Assembly (NCBI GenBank): GCA_031257725.1
Contig: JAIROD010000740.1
Coordinates: 1 to 5,167 of the forward strand
From: Planctomycetaceae bacterium
GTDB taxonomy: Bacteria > Planctomycetota > Planctomycetia > Pirellulales > Thermoguttaceae
Reading direction: 5' to 3'
DNA length: 5,167 nt
Part shown: in pieces, positions 1 through 4,988 of the stretch
Numbering within the stretch: position 1 is the first letter of the stretch
Layout: each line of letters begins with the position of its first letter
Notes under the pieces: model-generated
The model's input: the letters and a program-made list of their open reading frames with translations, nothing else
Told to the model about the DNA's origin: nothing
Databases searched by the model: none
Made by a program: the position numbers and the translations under genes

Positions 1-745
1 CCCCCAAAACACGGGGTAAACCCCGTCGTTAACTATTAACTATTGGGAATCTCTCATCATTCGGAATTTACCGCAAGTTAACGGCGTGGGCTTGCCCCGC
101 GTTGCTTCGACTTAACCCCCAAAACACGGGGTAACCCCCGTCGTTAACTATTGGGAATCTCCCATCATTCGGAATTTACCGCAAGTTAACGGCGTGGGCT
201 TGTCCCGCGTTGCTTCGACTTAACCCAAAAACACGGGGTAAACCCCGTCGTTAACTATGAACTATTGAGAATCTCTAATAATTCAGATTTACCGAAAGTT
301 AACGGCGTGGGCTTGCCCCGCGTTGTTTCGACTTAACCCCAAAACACGGGGTAAACCCCGTCGTTAACTATGAACTATTGGGAATCTCTCATCATTCGGA
401 ATTTACCGCAAGTTAACGGCGTGGGCTTGCCCCGCGTTGTTTCGACTTAACCCCAAAACACGGGGTAAACCCCGTCGTTAACTATTAACTATTAACTATT
501 AACTATTGGGAATCTCTCATCATTCGGAATTTACCGCAAGTTAACGGCGTGGGCTTGCCCCGCATTGCTTCGACTTAACCCCCAAAACACGGGGTAAACC
601 CCGTCGTTAACTATTAACTATTGGGAATCTCTCATCATTCGGAATTTACCGCAAGTTAACGGCGTGGGCTTGCCCCGCGTTGCTTCGACTTAACCCTAAA
701 ACACGGGGTAAACCCCGTCGTTAACTATTAACCATTAATTAATTG
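1..745 (+). repeat. Tandem array of two-hairpin repeat units (left arm)
   Basis: Six full units and one partial unit lie head to tail: 1-115, 116-223, 224-336, 337-450, 451-578, 579-693 and a seventh from 694 that decays near 745. Each unit reads in order: a C-run and AAAAC; hairpin A (ACGGGG-TAAA-CCCCGT); GTCGTTAACTA with 1-4 heptamers; GGGAATCTCTCATCATTC; an ATTTACCG segment; GTTAAC; hairpin B (arms AACGGCGTGGG and CCCCGCGTT around CTTG, two bulged bases); and TTCGACTTAA. Units 1 and 6 are identical over 115 bp, while unit 3 is the most diverged. The array starts at or before the window edge, so the copy number is a minimum. No long open frame or spacer-like unique sequence lies between units. 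Function is unknown; a dispersed, possibly non-autonomous mobile repeat is the likeliest reading. Confidence 0.93.
478..507 (+). repeat. Heptamer microsatellite TTAACTA inside the repeat unit
   Basis: The fifth unit carries four consecutive TTAACTA heptamers after hairpin A. Units 1 and 6 have two, unit 2 has one, and units 3 and 4 have two with a TGAACTA variant. The heptamer count explains nearly all of the unit length differences (108, 113-115, 128 bp). This indicates slippage or unequal exchange within the unit. Confidence 0.85.
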
Positions 746-778
746 GTTGAAAATAAAAAATTGAATTATTAGAGATGC
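734..778 (-). repeat. Left copy of 45-bp inverted flank repeat
   Basis: Read on the minus strand this segment starts GCATCTCTAATAATTC, runs through a T-rich part and ends in AACCAATTAATTAAT. It matches 1288-1332 on the plus strand with four mismatches in 45 bases. It sits exactly between the hairpin array and the broken minus-strand gene start at 869, so it marks the inner edge of the left arm. It forms the mirror partner of the right flank. Confidence 0.85.
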
Positions 779-779
779 T

Positions 780-869
780 CATTTCATAGTTGGCTTTGTT
801 GCACAACAACTGTTTTAACGCATCGTCAAACAAGATTAATACACGCTCGCCGGTTTGATTTTGTGTCAT
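780..869 (-). pseudogene. 5' fragment of Rpn/PD-(D/E)XK-type putative transposase
   Basis: Reading on the minus strand from the ATG at 869, about 30 codons give MTQNQTGERVLILFDD, then ALKQLLCNKANYE. This resembles, from memory, the opening of Rpn-family recombination-promoting nucleases/putative transposases, where FDDxLKxLLxxKANYxxLEGFL precedes the nuclease core. The match stops where the 45-bp flank repeat begins (near 780). The remaining frame only translates repeat DNA and ends at 735. The PD-(D/E)XK catalytic residues are therefore absent and the piece cannot be functional. An in-frame ATG at 929 exists, but it would translate the GTCCC-repeat leader and is a poor start. The family call rests on a short stretch; the truncation is clear. 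Confidence 0.55.
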
Positions 870-892
870 GGTTTTTCTCTTTTGGACATTCT

Positions 893-945
893 TAGGGACA
901 TAAGGGACAATCGGGACTAAAAAGGGCAATTGAGACTAATAGGAC
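893..945 (-). promoter_or_regulatory. 9-bp-phased GTCCC motif array in leader
   Basis: On the plus strand GGGAC occurs at 895, 904 and 913, exactly 9 bp apart, with degenerate members (GGGCA, GAGAC, AGGAC) continuing to about 945. Read on the minus strand, as GTCCC boxes, these lie directly upstream of the ATG at 869. The same 9-bp phasing of CCC boxes occurs before the ATG at 1752. Whether it binds a protein or is a decayed microsatellite cannot be told. Confidence 0.5.
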
Positions 946-989
946 AAATTCATTATAAGGGTACTCGTTCTGTTCATCTTTTGCGCCTT

Positions 990-1242
990 ATCCGGCAGCA
1001 AATCCAGAAACGGTGTACTATCATGAACCGACGCATCGGTCACTTCATAATGATTGTAAACCGTTTTAAGAATAAGAATTTTGAACATCAGAAGAACATC
1101 AAACGCCGGACGACCCGCCGAAGACTTTTTCTCGGAGGAAAACATAAAAGGGAAAATGGAAAAAAGGATAAAACAAATCTTATCATAACAAAAAAATAAA
1201 TCTTGAAAAGTACCACGCAAGGGGGGAATTTTTAGAGAAGCC
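990..1242 (-). pseudogene. IS5-type transposase remnant, internally deleted
   Basis: The minus-strand frame contains two recognisable blocks of an IS5-family DDE transposase in the right order. The N-terminal block SSAGRPAFDVLLMFKILIL then KTVYN lies at about 1121-1053. The block EVTDASVHDS followed by FLDLL lies at about 1046-996, and is the segment normally found near the second catalytic region. In a full transposase of this type well over 100 residues separate them; here they are joined by one or two residues, so the middle is deleted. Sequence after FLDLL no longer resembles a transposase, so the C-terminus is lost as well. The opening residues from the ATG at 1250 look like untranslated IS end rather than protein. 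The element is dead and could only be moved in trans. Confidence 0.72.
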
Positions 1243-1246
1243 CTAG
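1225..1246 (-). mobile_element. Possible surviving IS5 end with CTAG target site
   Basis: On the minus strand CTAG (1246-1243) is followed at once by GGGCTTCTCTAAAAATTC, about 100 bases ahead of the first recognisable transposase residues. IS5-family elements commonly duplicate a short YTAR-type target such as CTAG, so this is a plausible left terminus. I found no matching inverted end on the other side, which fits the 3' truncation. The call is tentative. Confidence 0.3.
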
Positions 1247-1287
1247 ACATTTTCTCTCACTTGAAATAACAAAACTTACCTAAGGGG

Positions 1288-1332
1288 GCATCTCTCATCA
1301 TTCAATTTTTCATTTTCAACCTATTAATTAAT
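1288..1332 (+). repeat. Right copy of 45-bp inverted flank repeat
   Basis: Starts GCATCTCTCATCATTC and ends in AACCTATTAATTAAT. It is the mirror of 734-778 (41 of 45 positions agree). Its first 14 bases also recur, inverted, as GAATGATGAGAAAT at 1450-1463. The segment 1290-1463 is therefore bounded by near-perfect terminal inverted repeats. Confidence 0.85.
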
Positions 1333-1365
1333 AAATTAATAAATTAATAAATTAATAAATTAATA
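1326..1365 (+). repeat. Five perfect copies of octamer AATTAATA
   Basis: Forty bases consist of five exact AATTAATA units joining the 45-bp flank to the first inverted hairpin unit. The left mirror at 734-745 has only about one and a half copies, so the tract has expanded on this side. Tracts of this kind are prone to slippage. Confidence 0.95.
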
Positions 1366-1576
1366 GTTAACGACGGGGTTTACCCCGTGTTTTGGGGTTA
1401 AGTCGAACAACGCGGGGCAAGCCCACGCCGTTAACTTTCAGTAAATGCTGAATGATGAGAAATTCCCAATAGTTAACGACGGGGGTTACCCCGTGTTTGG
1501 GGGTTAAGCCGAACAACGCGGGGCAAGCCCACGCCGTTAACTTTCGGTAAATGCTGAATGAGGAGAAATTCCCTAT
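1366..1576 (-). repeat. Two hairpin repeat units in inverted orientation (right arm)
   Basis: Two units (about 1366-1471 and 1472-1576) are reverse complements of the 1-745 array. Each shows hairpin A, the TTAAGTCGAACAACG or TTAAGCCGAACAACG junction, hairpin B and GTTAAC. Both share differences from the left array, such as CTTTC in place of CTTGC after GTTAAC and AAATGCTGAATG in place of the GGAATTT-type segment. They therefore form a subfamily distinct from the left copies. The second unit ends in TTCCCTATTAAA, where repeat similarity stops. Confidence 0.92.
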
Positions 1577-1751
1577 TAAAAAAACGAACCAATTGATATT
1601 TTTGGGTGTATAGTGTAAAAAATAAAATCAATCAAAAGGGAATTGCTAATAATTAAAAACTATTGCCTAATATCCCTATCGTCCCCAATATCCCTAACAT
1701 TTTCAGTGTTAGGACAAATCAAGATAAATAAATTCCAAAAATCGTTTTACA
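1577..1751 (+). promoter_or_regulatory. AT-rich leader with 9-bp-phased CCC boxes and hairpin
   Basis: This intergenic stretch leads into the membrane protein gene at 1752. CC/CCC boxes start at 1665, 1674, 1683 and 1692, exactly 9 bp apart. They are followed by a hairpin with a perfect 7-bp stem, CCTAACA (1693-1699) and TGTTAGG (1707-1713), and a 7-base loop. The block 1647-1673 is nearly repeated at 2365-2392 before the next gene. No convincing -35/-10 pair was found and there is no Shine-Dalgarno sequence before 1752. Confidence 0.45.
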
Positions 1752-2330
1752 ATGTTTGAACGCAAACACTTCATTCCGGCAGTCATTGTTTTTTGTGCAA
1801 CCCTATTTTTCGGTATTCGGTTTTGGCAAGCCGCCAATCATGAATTTCTGATTTATGTGGTTATTGTTATTGCGGCTTCTGTTTTCATTGCCGTTACTTT
1901 TCGGAAAATTCGTTATCCGTATGTTTGTCTTGTTGGTTTATCCATTTGGGCGGTGTTACATCTTGCCGGCGGCGGAATTCGGGTTGGCAATGATATTTTA
2001 TACGCTCTCATTTTGTTGCCGCTGTCAACCGATTATCCGGTTCTGCGGTACGATCAAGTCGTTCATGCTTGGGGATTCGGCGTTTGTACGCTGATCATGT
2101 ATCATCTTTTGGCAACCGTTCTGCCGCAACGCAACCTTCACCGGTTTTCGATAGGGCTTCTCGTGATTACTTCGGGAATGGGTTTTGGTGCGTTTAATGA
2201 AAATATCGAGTTTGTTTTAACAGTCCTTCTGCCGCAAACGGGGGGGGCGGTTATGTCAATACGTCGCTTGATTTGTGTGCTAATTTTGTTGGTGCAGTCC
2301 TCGCGTTTATTCTCGTCCGAACCGGTCTGA
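1752..2330 (+). CDS. DUF2238/YjdF-type membrane protein, frameshifted C-terminus
   Basis: The frame opens at ATG 1752 and encodes a very hydrophobic protein with about six predicted membrane spans (residues near 8-25, 32-49, 55-72, 80-92, 104-124 and 132-148). Recognisable family features are LHLAGG (70-74), the YDQVVHAWGFG segment (100-110) with its conserved Tyr-Asp and His, and GFGAFNENIEF (144-154). From memory these fit the DUF2238 inner-membrane family that includes E. coli YjdF, whose function is not established. After T163 the frame crosses a run of eight G (2240-2247). The last 29 residues (ending SSRLFSSEPV) no longer fit the family, while the expected GGYVNTSLDL sequence continues in the -1 frame. 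The annotated product is thus a 192-residue truncated form; a restored protein would have 212 residues. No Shine-Dalgarno is visible. The family call is fairly secure and the frameshift is evident; its cause is open. Confidence 0.82.
   Translation: MFERKHFIPAVIVFCATLFFGIRFWQAANHEFLIYVVIVIAASVFIAVTFRKIRYPYVCLVGLSIWAVLHLAGGGIRVGNDILYALILLPLSTDYPVLRYDQVVHAWGFGVCTLIMYHLLATVLPQRNLHRFSIGLLVITSGMGFGAFNENIEFVLTVLLPQTGGAVMSIRRLICVLILLVQSSRLFSSEPV
2240..2247 (+). other. G8 homopolymer at the frameshift
   Basis: Eight consecutive G residues coincide with the point where the family match moves to the -1 frame. Nine G would restore the frame with four residues between T163 and YVNT, as expected for the family; six G would also restore it with three. 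In the zero frame the tract is read acg-ggg-ggg-gcg. It thus contains an all-G slippery heptamer at 2240-2246 from which a -1 slip would enter the correct frame. Confidence 0.85.
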
Positions 2331-2389
2331 TAACCATTCCTGAAAAAAGGAGGAGATCGCCTCCAATAATTAAAAACGATTGTCCCTAA
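2246..2389 (+). pseudogene. Out-of-frame 3' part of the DUF2238 gene
   Basis: In the -1 frame relative to the 1752 start, translation gives GGYVNTSLDLCANFVGAVLA followed by FILVRTGLITIPEKRRR and a stop at 2387-2389. GGYVNTxLDLxxNxxGAxLA is the conserved last segment and final membrane span of DUF2238 proteins. The tail IPEKRRRSPP is a typical basic cytoplasmic end. No start codon of its own is apparent, so it is made only by frameshifting or in variants with a different G-tract length. The last codons overlap a GGAGG/CCTCC hairpin. Confidence 0.8.
2343..2364 (-). terminator. Weak hairpin with T6 tail on minus strand
   Basis: On the minus strand GGAGG (2364-2360), a six-base loop and CCTCC (2353-2349) are followed by TTTTTT (2348-2343). 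This has the shape of a short intrinsic terminator, but the stem is only five pairs. No minus-strand gene needs terminating nearby. In the plus direction there is no T-run, only an AT-rich stretch. Confidence 0.25.
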
Positions 2390-2392
2390 TAT
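2365..2392 (+). repeat. Second copy of the leader block AATAATTAAAAAC
   Basis: AATAATTAAAAAC, then GATTGTCCCTAATAT, matches 1648-1673 (AATAATTAAAAAC, then TATTGCCTAATAT) apart from one substitution and a two-base insertion. The first copy ends about 79 bases before the ATG at 1752, and this one about 68 bases before the ATG at 2460. It overlaps the end of the restored membrane-protein frame. A shared leader or promoter-proximal element is possible. Confidence 0.6.
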
Positions 2393-2459
2393 GGTCGATG
2401 TTTCCCAAACGTAATTTGGAACCGTTCAAAGTATCGTAACTTTTTTTCATTCATTTCCC

Positions 2460-4718
2460 ATGTTTATTTTATACAAAATATTGACATCTTTTCCGATGCG
2501 GATTATTTATTTTCTTTTTTTTGTTTTGATAACTATTTATTGGTTACAACATGGTTTTCGGTGGTGTCAGTTTCCATCGGCGGACAATGCGGATAAAACA
2601 GTCGCGAAGGTAACGGAAACATTGCGCCGCCAAAATCCTGAAGCGGCGGCGGAATTGGATCAACTGCGGCATCGTCATAATATAAACGCATTGGCGGCAA
2701 CACTTCAGGAACGAAAACATTTGGATGGAGTTGACGGGCTTGTCCGTCTTGCACAGGAAGGCAGTAAAGCGCGGGCAACATTTGATTTATCCTTAACCGA
2801 GATCGCGCTCAAGCCGACCTTGATTACCAACGCCAATCAACGTCAAACCTTTCTCAATGCTCATGCGAATCATCTGCAACATCTTGATTGGGTACAAAAA
2901 AATATTAACGATCAAAATGTTCAATCTTTTTTTGAGAAGCATACCTCAGAATATCTCAAACAACTCGAAAAAGCGTCACAAAATCCTGATGAATGGCGGC
3001 GTGTCCGTGATAATCCGATGATGATACAATTAATGATGAGTGGAGTTGATCTGGACGGACTTGAATTTTATGATCGTGAAAAGGAATGGTTGGACGACGT
3101 ACTTTATTTGTTACTGACTTCTATTGATATTGATTCAAATACGGAACCCAATATTGACTACAATATTCATCAAAATATTAGTCAAAAGATTGATCGGAAA
3201 ATTGATCAGCCGGACAATCAAACTTCCGCCTCGTTTGTTACGGAATTAAATTCGGGCGGAACGGTTCATGACCAATGGACGCGACATTTGATTCGGACGA
3301 TTCGGCAAAATCATCCTTATTTTCGCGATGCAATTAGGGAATATCTTCAGGATTCTCAAATTGATACCAATACCGGACTTATTTTTGTGTTCGATATGTT
3401 TGAACGGTATGGTCGGACGATTCAACTTTGTATCGATAATGGTGCTGTACCGTTGGAGGAATTATTAGGGGTGATGTTTGCCAATCCTGATTATTGTGAA
3501 CGATATATTCATTTTCCGGAAAAACTTGCGGCAAGACTTATCACGATTCGTCAACAGATGCCGAATGTTTGGGAACATGCCGACCGGCAACTTGTGTTTC
3601 AACTTTCGGATGATGTACCGGAAATTGCTGATGAACTTTGCCGTCAATTCGGAACCGATGATATTGCAGTTTTTCTGTATCTGAATTACGGCGACGCGAT
3701 TCGGCAGGCTTCAACCGCCGTCAACAAGTTCGGCGATCTGGCAATTTATATTCTGAACAGATATTCTGATTCGGAATTGTTCAAAAAATATCTGAAAGAT
3801 TTTTCGCTTGGAGTACGTCTTGTTCCGTATGTTGCGATGTTTGAAGATAAAGGGCTGGAACGTCTTGAAAGTAATCACAGTTGGTTAGACAAATATTTTG
3901 ATACGGAAGGAAATCCGAAACAAGATAAATGGTATGAAACATTACCGGGCGGCGGCGCATTTAAAGTTGCGGGAAATTGGGCAAAAGGTTATCCGTCGGA
4001 ATGGAGTGAACTTGGCTGGGCGGCTCTGGATGTTGCCGATGCATCGTTGCTTATCGCGTCGCTTGGCACGTCGGCGGCGGTAACAACAATGAAAACGGCG
4101 GGTACAACAACCGTCAAAGTCGGAACAAAAACTCTCGCCCGCGATACCGTAACAACCGTTCTGAAATCAGGAACACGTGTTACATCCAAAGGTTCGCGAA
4201 ATCTGGCAAAAACACAGAAAAGTTTTCTGTTTCGACAAGGAATCCGAACTCTTGCCAAACAGCCGTTTCATCTGATTCCTCAGAGCGGACGGCTTCTTGT
4301 TCGGGCAGGTCAAAGTGTTTCAATAACTCCGTTGAAAAAACTTACCAGCGGTATTTACCGGTCGGCGCGTTCCGTTTATACTTCATGGCAAGGCGTTAAT
4401 CCGGTAACGCGTAAAATTGTTTATCGTTCACTTTTGGCGACAGGACTTGTAATAACGTTATGGAATCGGACAATTCCTGAACTGAAAACTACTTTGCCGC
4501 AAATTGGTGAAAAAGTTGGAGCATTGATTGCGGATTCTGCCAAAGTCGGTGCGGAAACATTGGCTTCCGTCCTCAATGGTTTTCTCGAACAATTATTGAA
4601 AACACCAAACAACTCTCATTTTTTGCCTTATCTTGTGTATTGGGGAATTGTTGCGGCAATGATTATTGCGACAATTTTATTTGCTCACCGATTGTTTTTC
4701 CGAAAAATCCGTCTGTGA
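2460..4718 (+). CDS. Large double-anchored membrane protein of unknown function
   Basis: I do not recognise this 752-residue protein. Visible architecture: an N-terminal membrane segment (about 14-30, LFFVLITIYW) or uncleaved signal; a charged helical region (45-220) with a coiled-coil-like part, LRRQNPEAAAELDQLRHRH (55-73); and a low-complexity Asn/Asp/Ile tract (221-256). A helical region (270-480) follows, with repeated Gly-Asp motifs, NYGDAIRQAS (409-418) and KFGDLAIYIL (423-432), suggestive of HEAT/ARM-like hairpins. Next come LPGGGAF (495-501), the hydrophobic stretch WAALDVADASLLIASLGTSA (520-539), a Thr/Lys/Arg-rich basic region (540-640), a hydrophobic segment near 654-669 and a strong C-terminal membrane anchor (721-742) ending in basic residues. 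No catalytic motif was seen. The start at 2460 is the first in-frame ATG but has no Shine-Dalgarno; M13 (2496) lies directly before the membrane segment and is a credible alternative. An envelope role is inferred from the anchors only. Confidence 0.85.
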   Translation: MFILYKILTSFPMRIIYFLFFVLITIYWLQHGFRWCQFPSADNADKTVAKVTETLRRQNPEAAAELDQLRHRHNINALAATLQERKHLDGVDGLVRLAQEGSKARATFDLSLTEIALKPTLITNANQRQTFLNAHANHLQHLDWVQKNINDQNVQSFFEKHTSEYLKQLEKASQNPDEWRRVRDNPMMIQLMMSGVDLDGLEFYDREKEWLDDVLYLLLTSIDIDSNTEPNIDYNIHQNISQKIDRKIDQPDNQTSASFVTELNSGGTVHDQWTRHLIRTIRQNHPYFRDAIREYLQDSQIDTNTGLIFVFDMFERYGRTIQLCIDNGAVPLEELLGVMFANPDYCERYIHFPEKLAARLITIRQQMPNVWEHADRQLVFQLSDDVPEIADELCRQFGTDDIAVFLYLNYGDAIRQASTAVNKFGDLAIYILNRYSDSELFKKYLKDFSLGVRLVPYVAMFEDKGLERLESNHSWLDKYFDTEGNPKQDKWYETLPGGGAFKVAGNWAKGYPSEWSELGWAALDVADASLLIASLGTSAAVTTMKTAGTTTVKVGTKTLARDTVTTVLKSGTRVTSKGSRNLAKTQKSFLFRQGIRTLAKQPFHLIPQSGRLLVRAGQSVSITPLKKLTSGIYRSARSVYTSWQGVNPVTRKIVYRSLLATGLVITLWNRTIPELKTTLPQIGEKVGALIADSAKVGAETLASVLNGFLEQLLKTPNNSHFLPYLVYWGIVAAMIIATILFAHRLFFRKIRL
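3120..3228 (+). other. Asn/Asp/Ile low-complexity tract within the large gene
   Basis: Residues 221-256 read as repeated Ile-Asp/Asn-Ile steps: SIDIDSNTEPNIDYNIHQNI, then SQKIDRKIDQPDN. The DNA shows an imperfect ATTGAT/ATATT periodicity. The tract separates two helical parts and is probably a linker grown by slippage. Homologues, if any, should differ in length here. Confidence 0.6.
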
Positions 4719-4957
4719 TTTTCGTTGATTCTTTCCGCTTCAAATGACGAAAATACTGTAAACATCTGCGTAAACGGTACTGAAATACTTTAGAATGCAA
4801 ATTTAAGAGCAACAAAAGTTACAGATGCGTCCATTATCTTTTTTTCATACCGGTAAAACCGCCGTTAATACGATTGATCATATTAGTGACGTTTCTGTCA
4901 ACTCCGACAACTTCTACTACTTTTTAAGTTCGTTCTACCATATTCCGATAAAGGTGA

Positions 4958-4963
4958 TATACT
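4958..4963 (+). promoter_or_regulatory. Possible -10 element TATACT
   Basis: TATACT differs from TATAAT at one position and lies 12 bases before the AGGAGG of the gene at 4989. The region 16-19 bases upstream contains only TTCTACCA, a poor -35. It would imply a very short leader. Weak evidence. Confidence 0.25.
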
Positions 4964-4974
4964 TAACAAATGAA

Positions 4975-4980
4975 AGGAGG
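4975..4980 (+). promoter_or_regulatory. Strong Shine-Dalgarno AGGAGG
   Basis: AGGAGG ends eight bases before ATG 4989, which is optimal spacing. It decides the start of the 4989 gene. The ATG at 4981 in another frame directly abuts the site and is too close to be used. The two upstream genes lack any such site. Confidence 0.85.
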
Positions 4981-4988
4981 ATGCTATT

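Larger units (their letters stand above)
4719..4988 (+). other. Intergenic spacer with no convincing gene
   Basis: No RNA gene or intact coding sequence was found. Just past the stop of the large gene, ATTTTCGT (4718-4725) and ACGAAAAT (4747-4754) form a perfect 8-bp inverted repeat with a 21-base loop, but there is no T-tail. The reading frame 4825-5019 overlaps the next gene's ribosome binding site and start, and looks spurious. A -10-like TATACT lies at 4958-4963. Confidence 0.5.

Noticed and set aside
1..745. CRISPR array
   Set aside because: Units are 108-128 bp and similar throughout, with no short repeats alternating with unique spacers, and no cas genes are visible.
1..745. Integron attC array
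   Set aside because: ACTTAAC fits one core-site pattern, but no matching GTTRRRY partner was found in the unit, no cassettes lie between units and no integrase is present.
930..1199. Plus-strand reading frame of 89 codons
   Set aside because: It is the antisense of the IS5-type remnant; its Lys/Arg-rich translation reflects A-rich antisense sequence and it has no convincing start signal.
1593..1614. TTGATA and TATAGT as a promoter
   Set aside because: The spacing is only 10 bases, too short for a sigma-70-type promoter.
1855..2094. Plus-strand reading frame of 79 codons inside the DUF2238 gene
   Set aside because: Overlaps the family-matching frame completely and encodes low-complexity Leu/Phe sequence.
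2347..2353. AAGGAGG as ribosome binding site for a downstream gene
   Set aside because: The next ATG (2391) is about 38 bases away and opens no meaningful frame; the site is better explained as part of the GGAGG/CCTCC hairpin and the restored DUF2238 tail.
2481..2509. Perfect -35-like TTGACA with TATTTA 17 bases downstream
   Set aside because: It lies inside the coding start of the large gene and the -10 matches at only three positions; no later start codon follows before conserved-looking coding sequence.
2533..2781. Minus-strand reading frame opposite the large gene
   Set aside because: Shadow of the 752-residue gene, as are 3465-3647, 3989-4258 and 4421-4612 on the minus strand and 3478-3684 and 3898-4083 on the plus strand.
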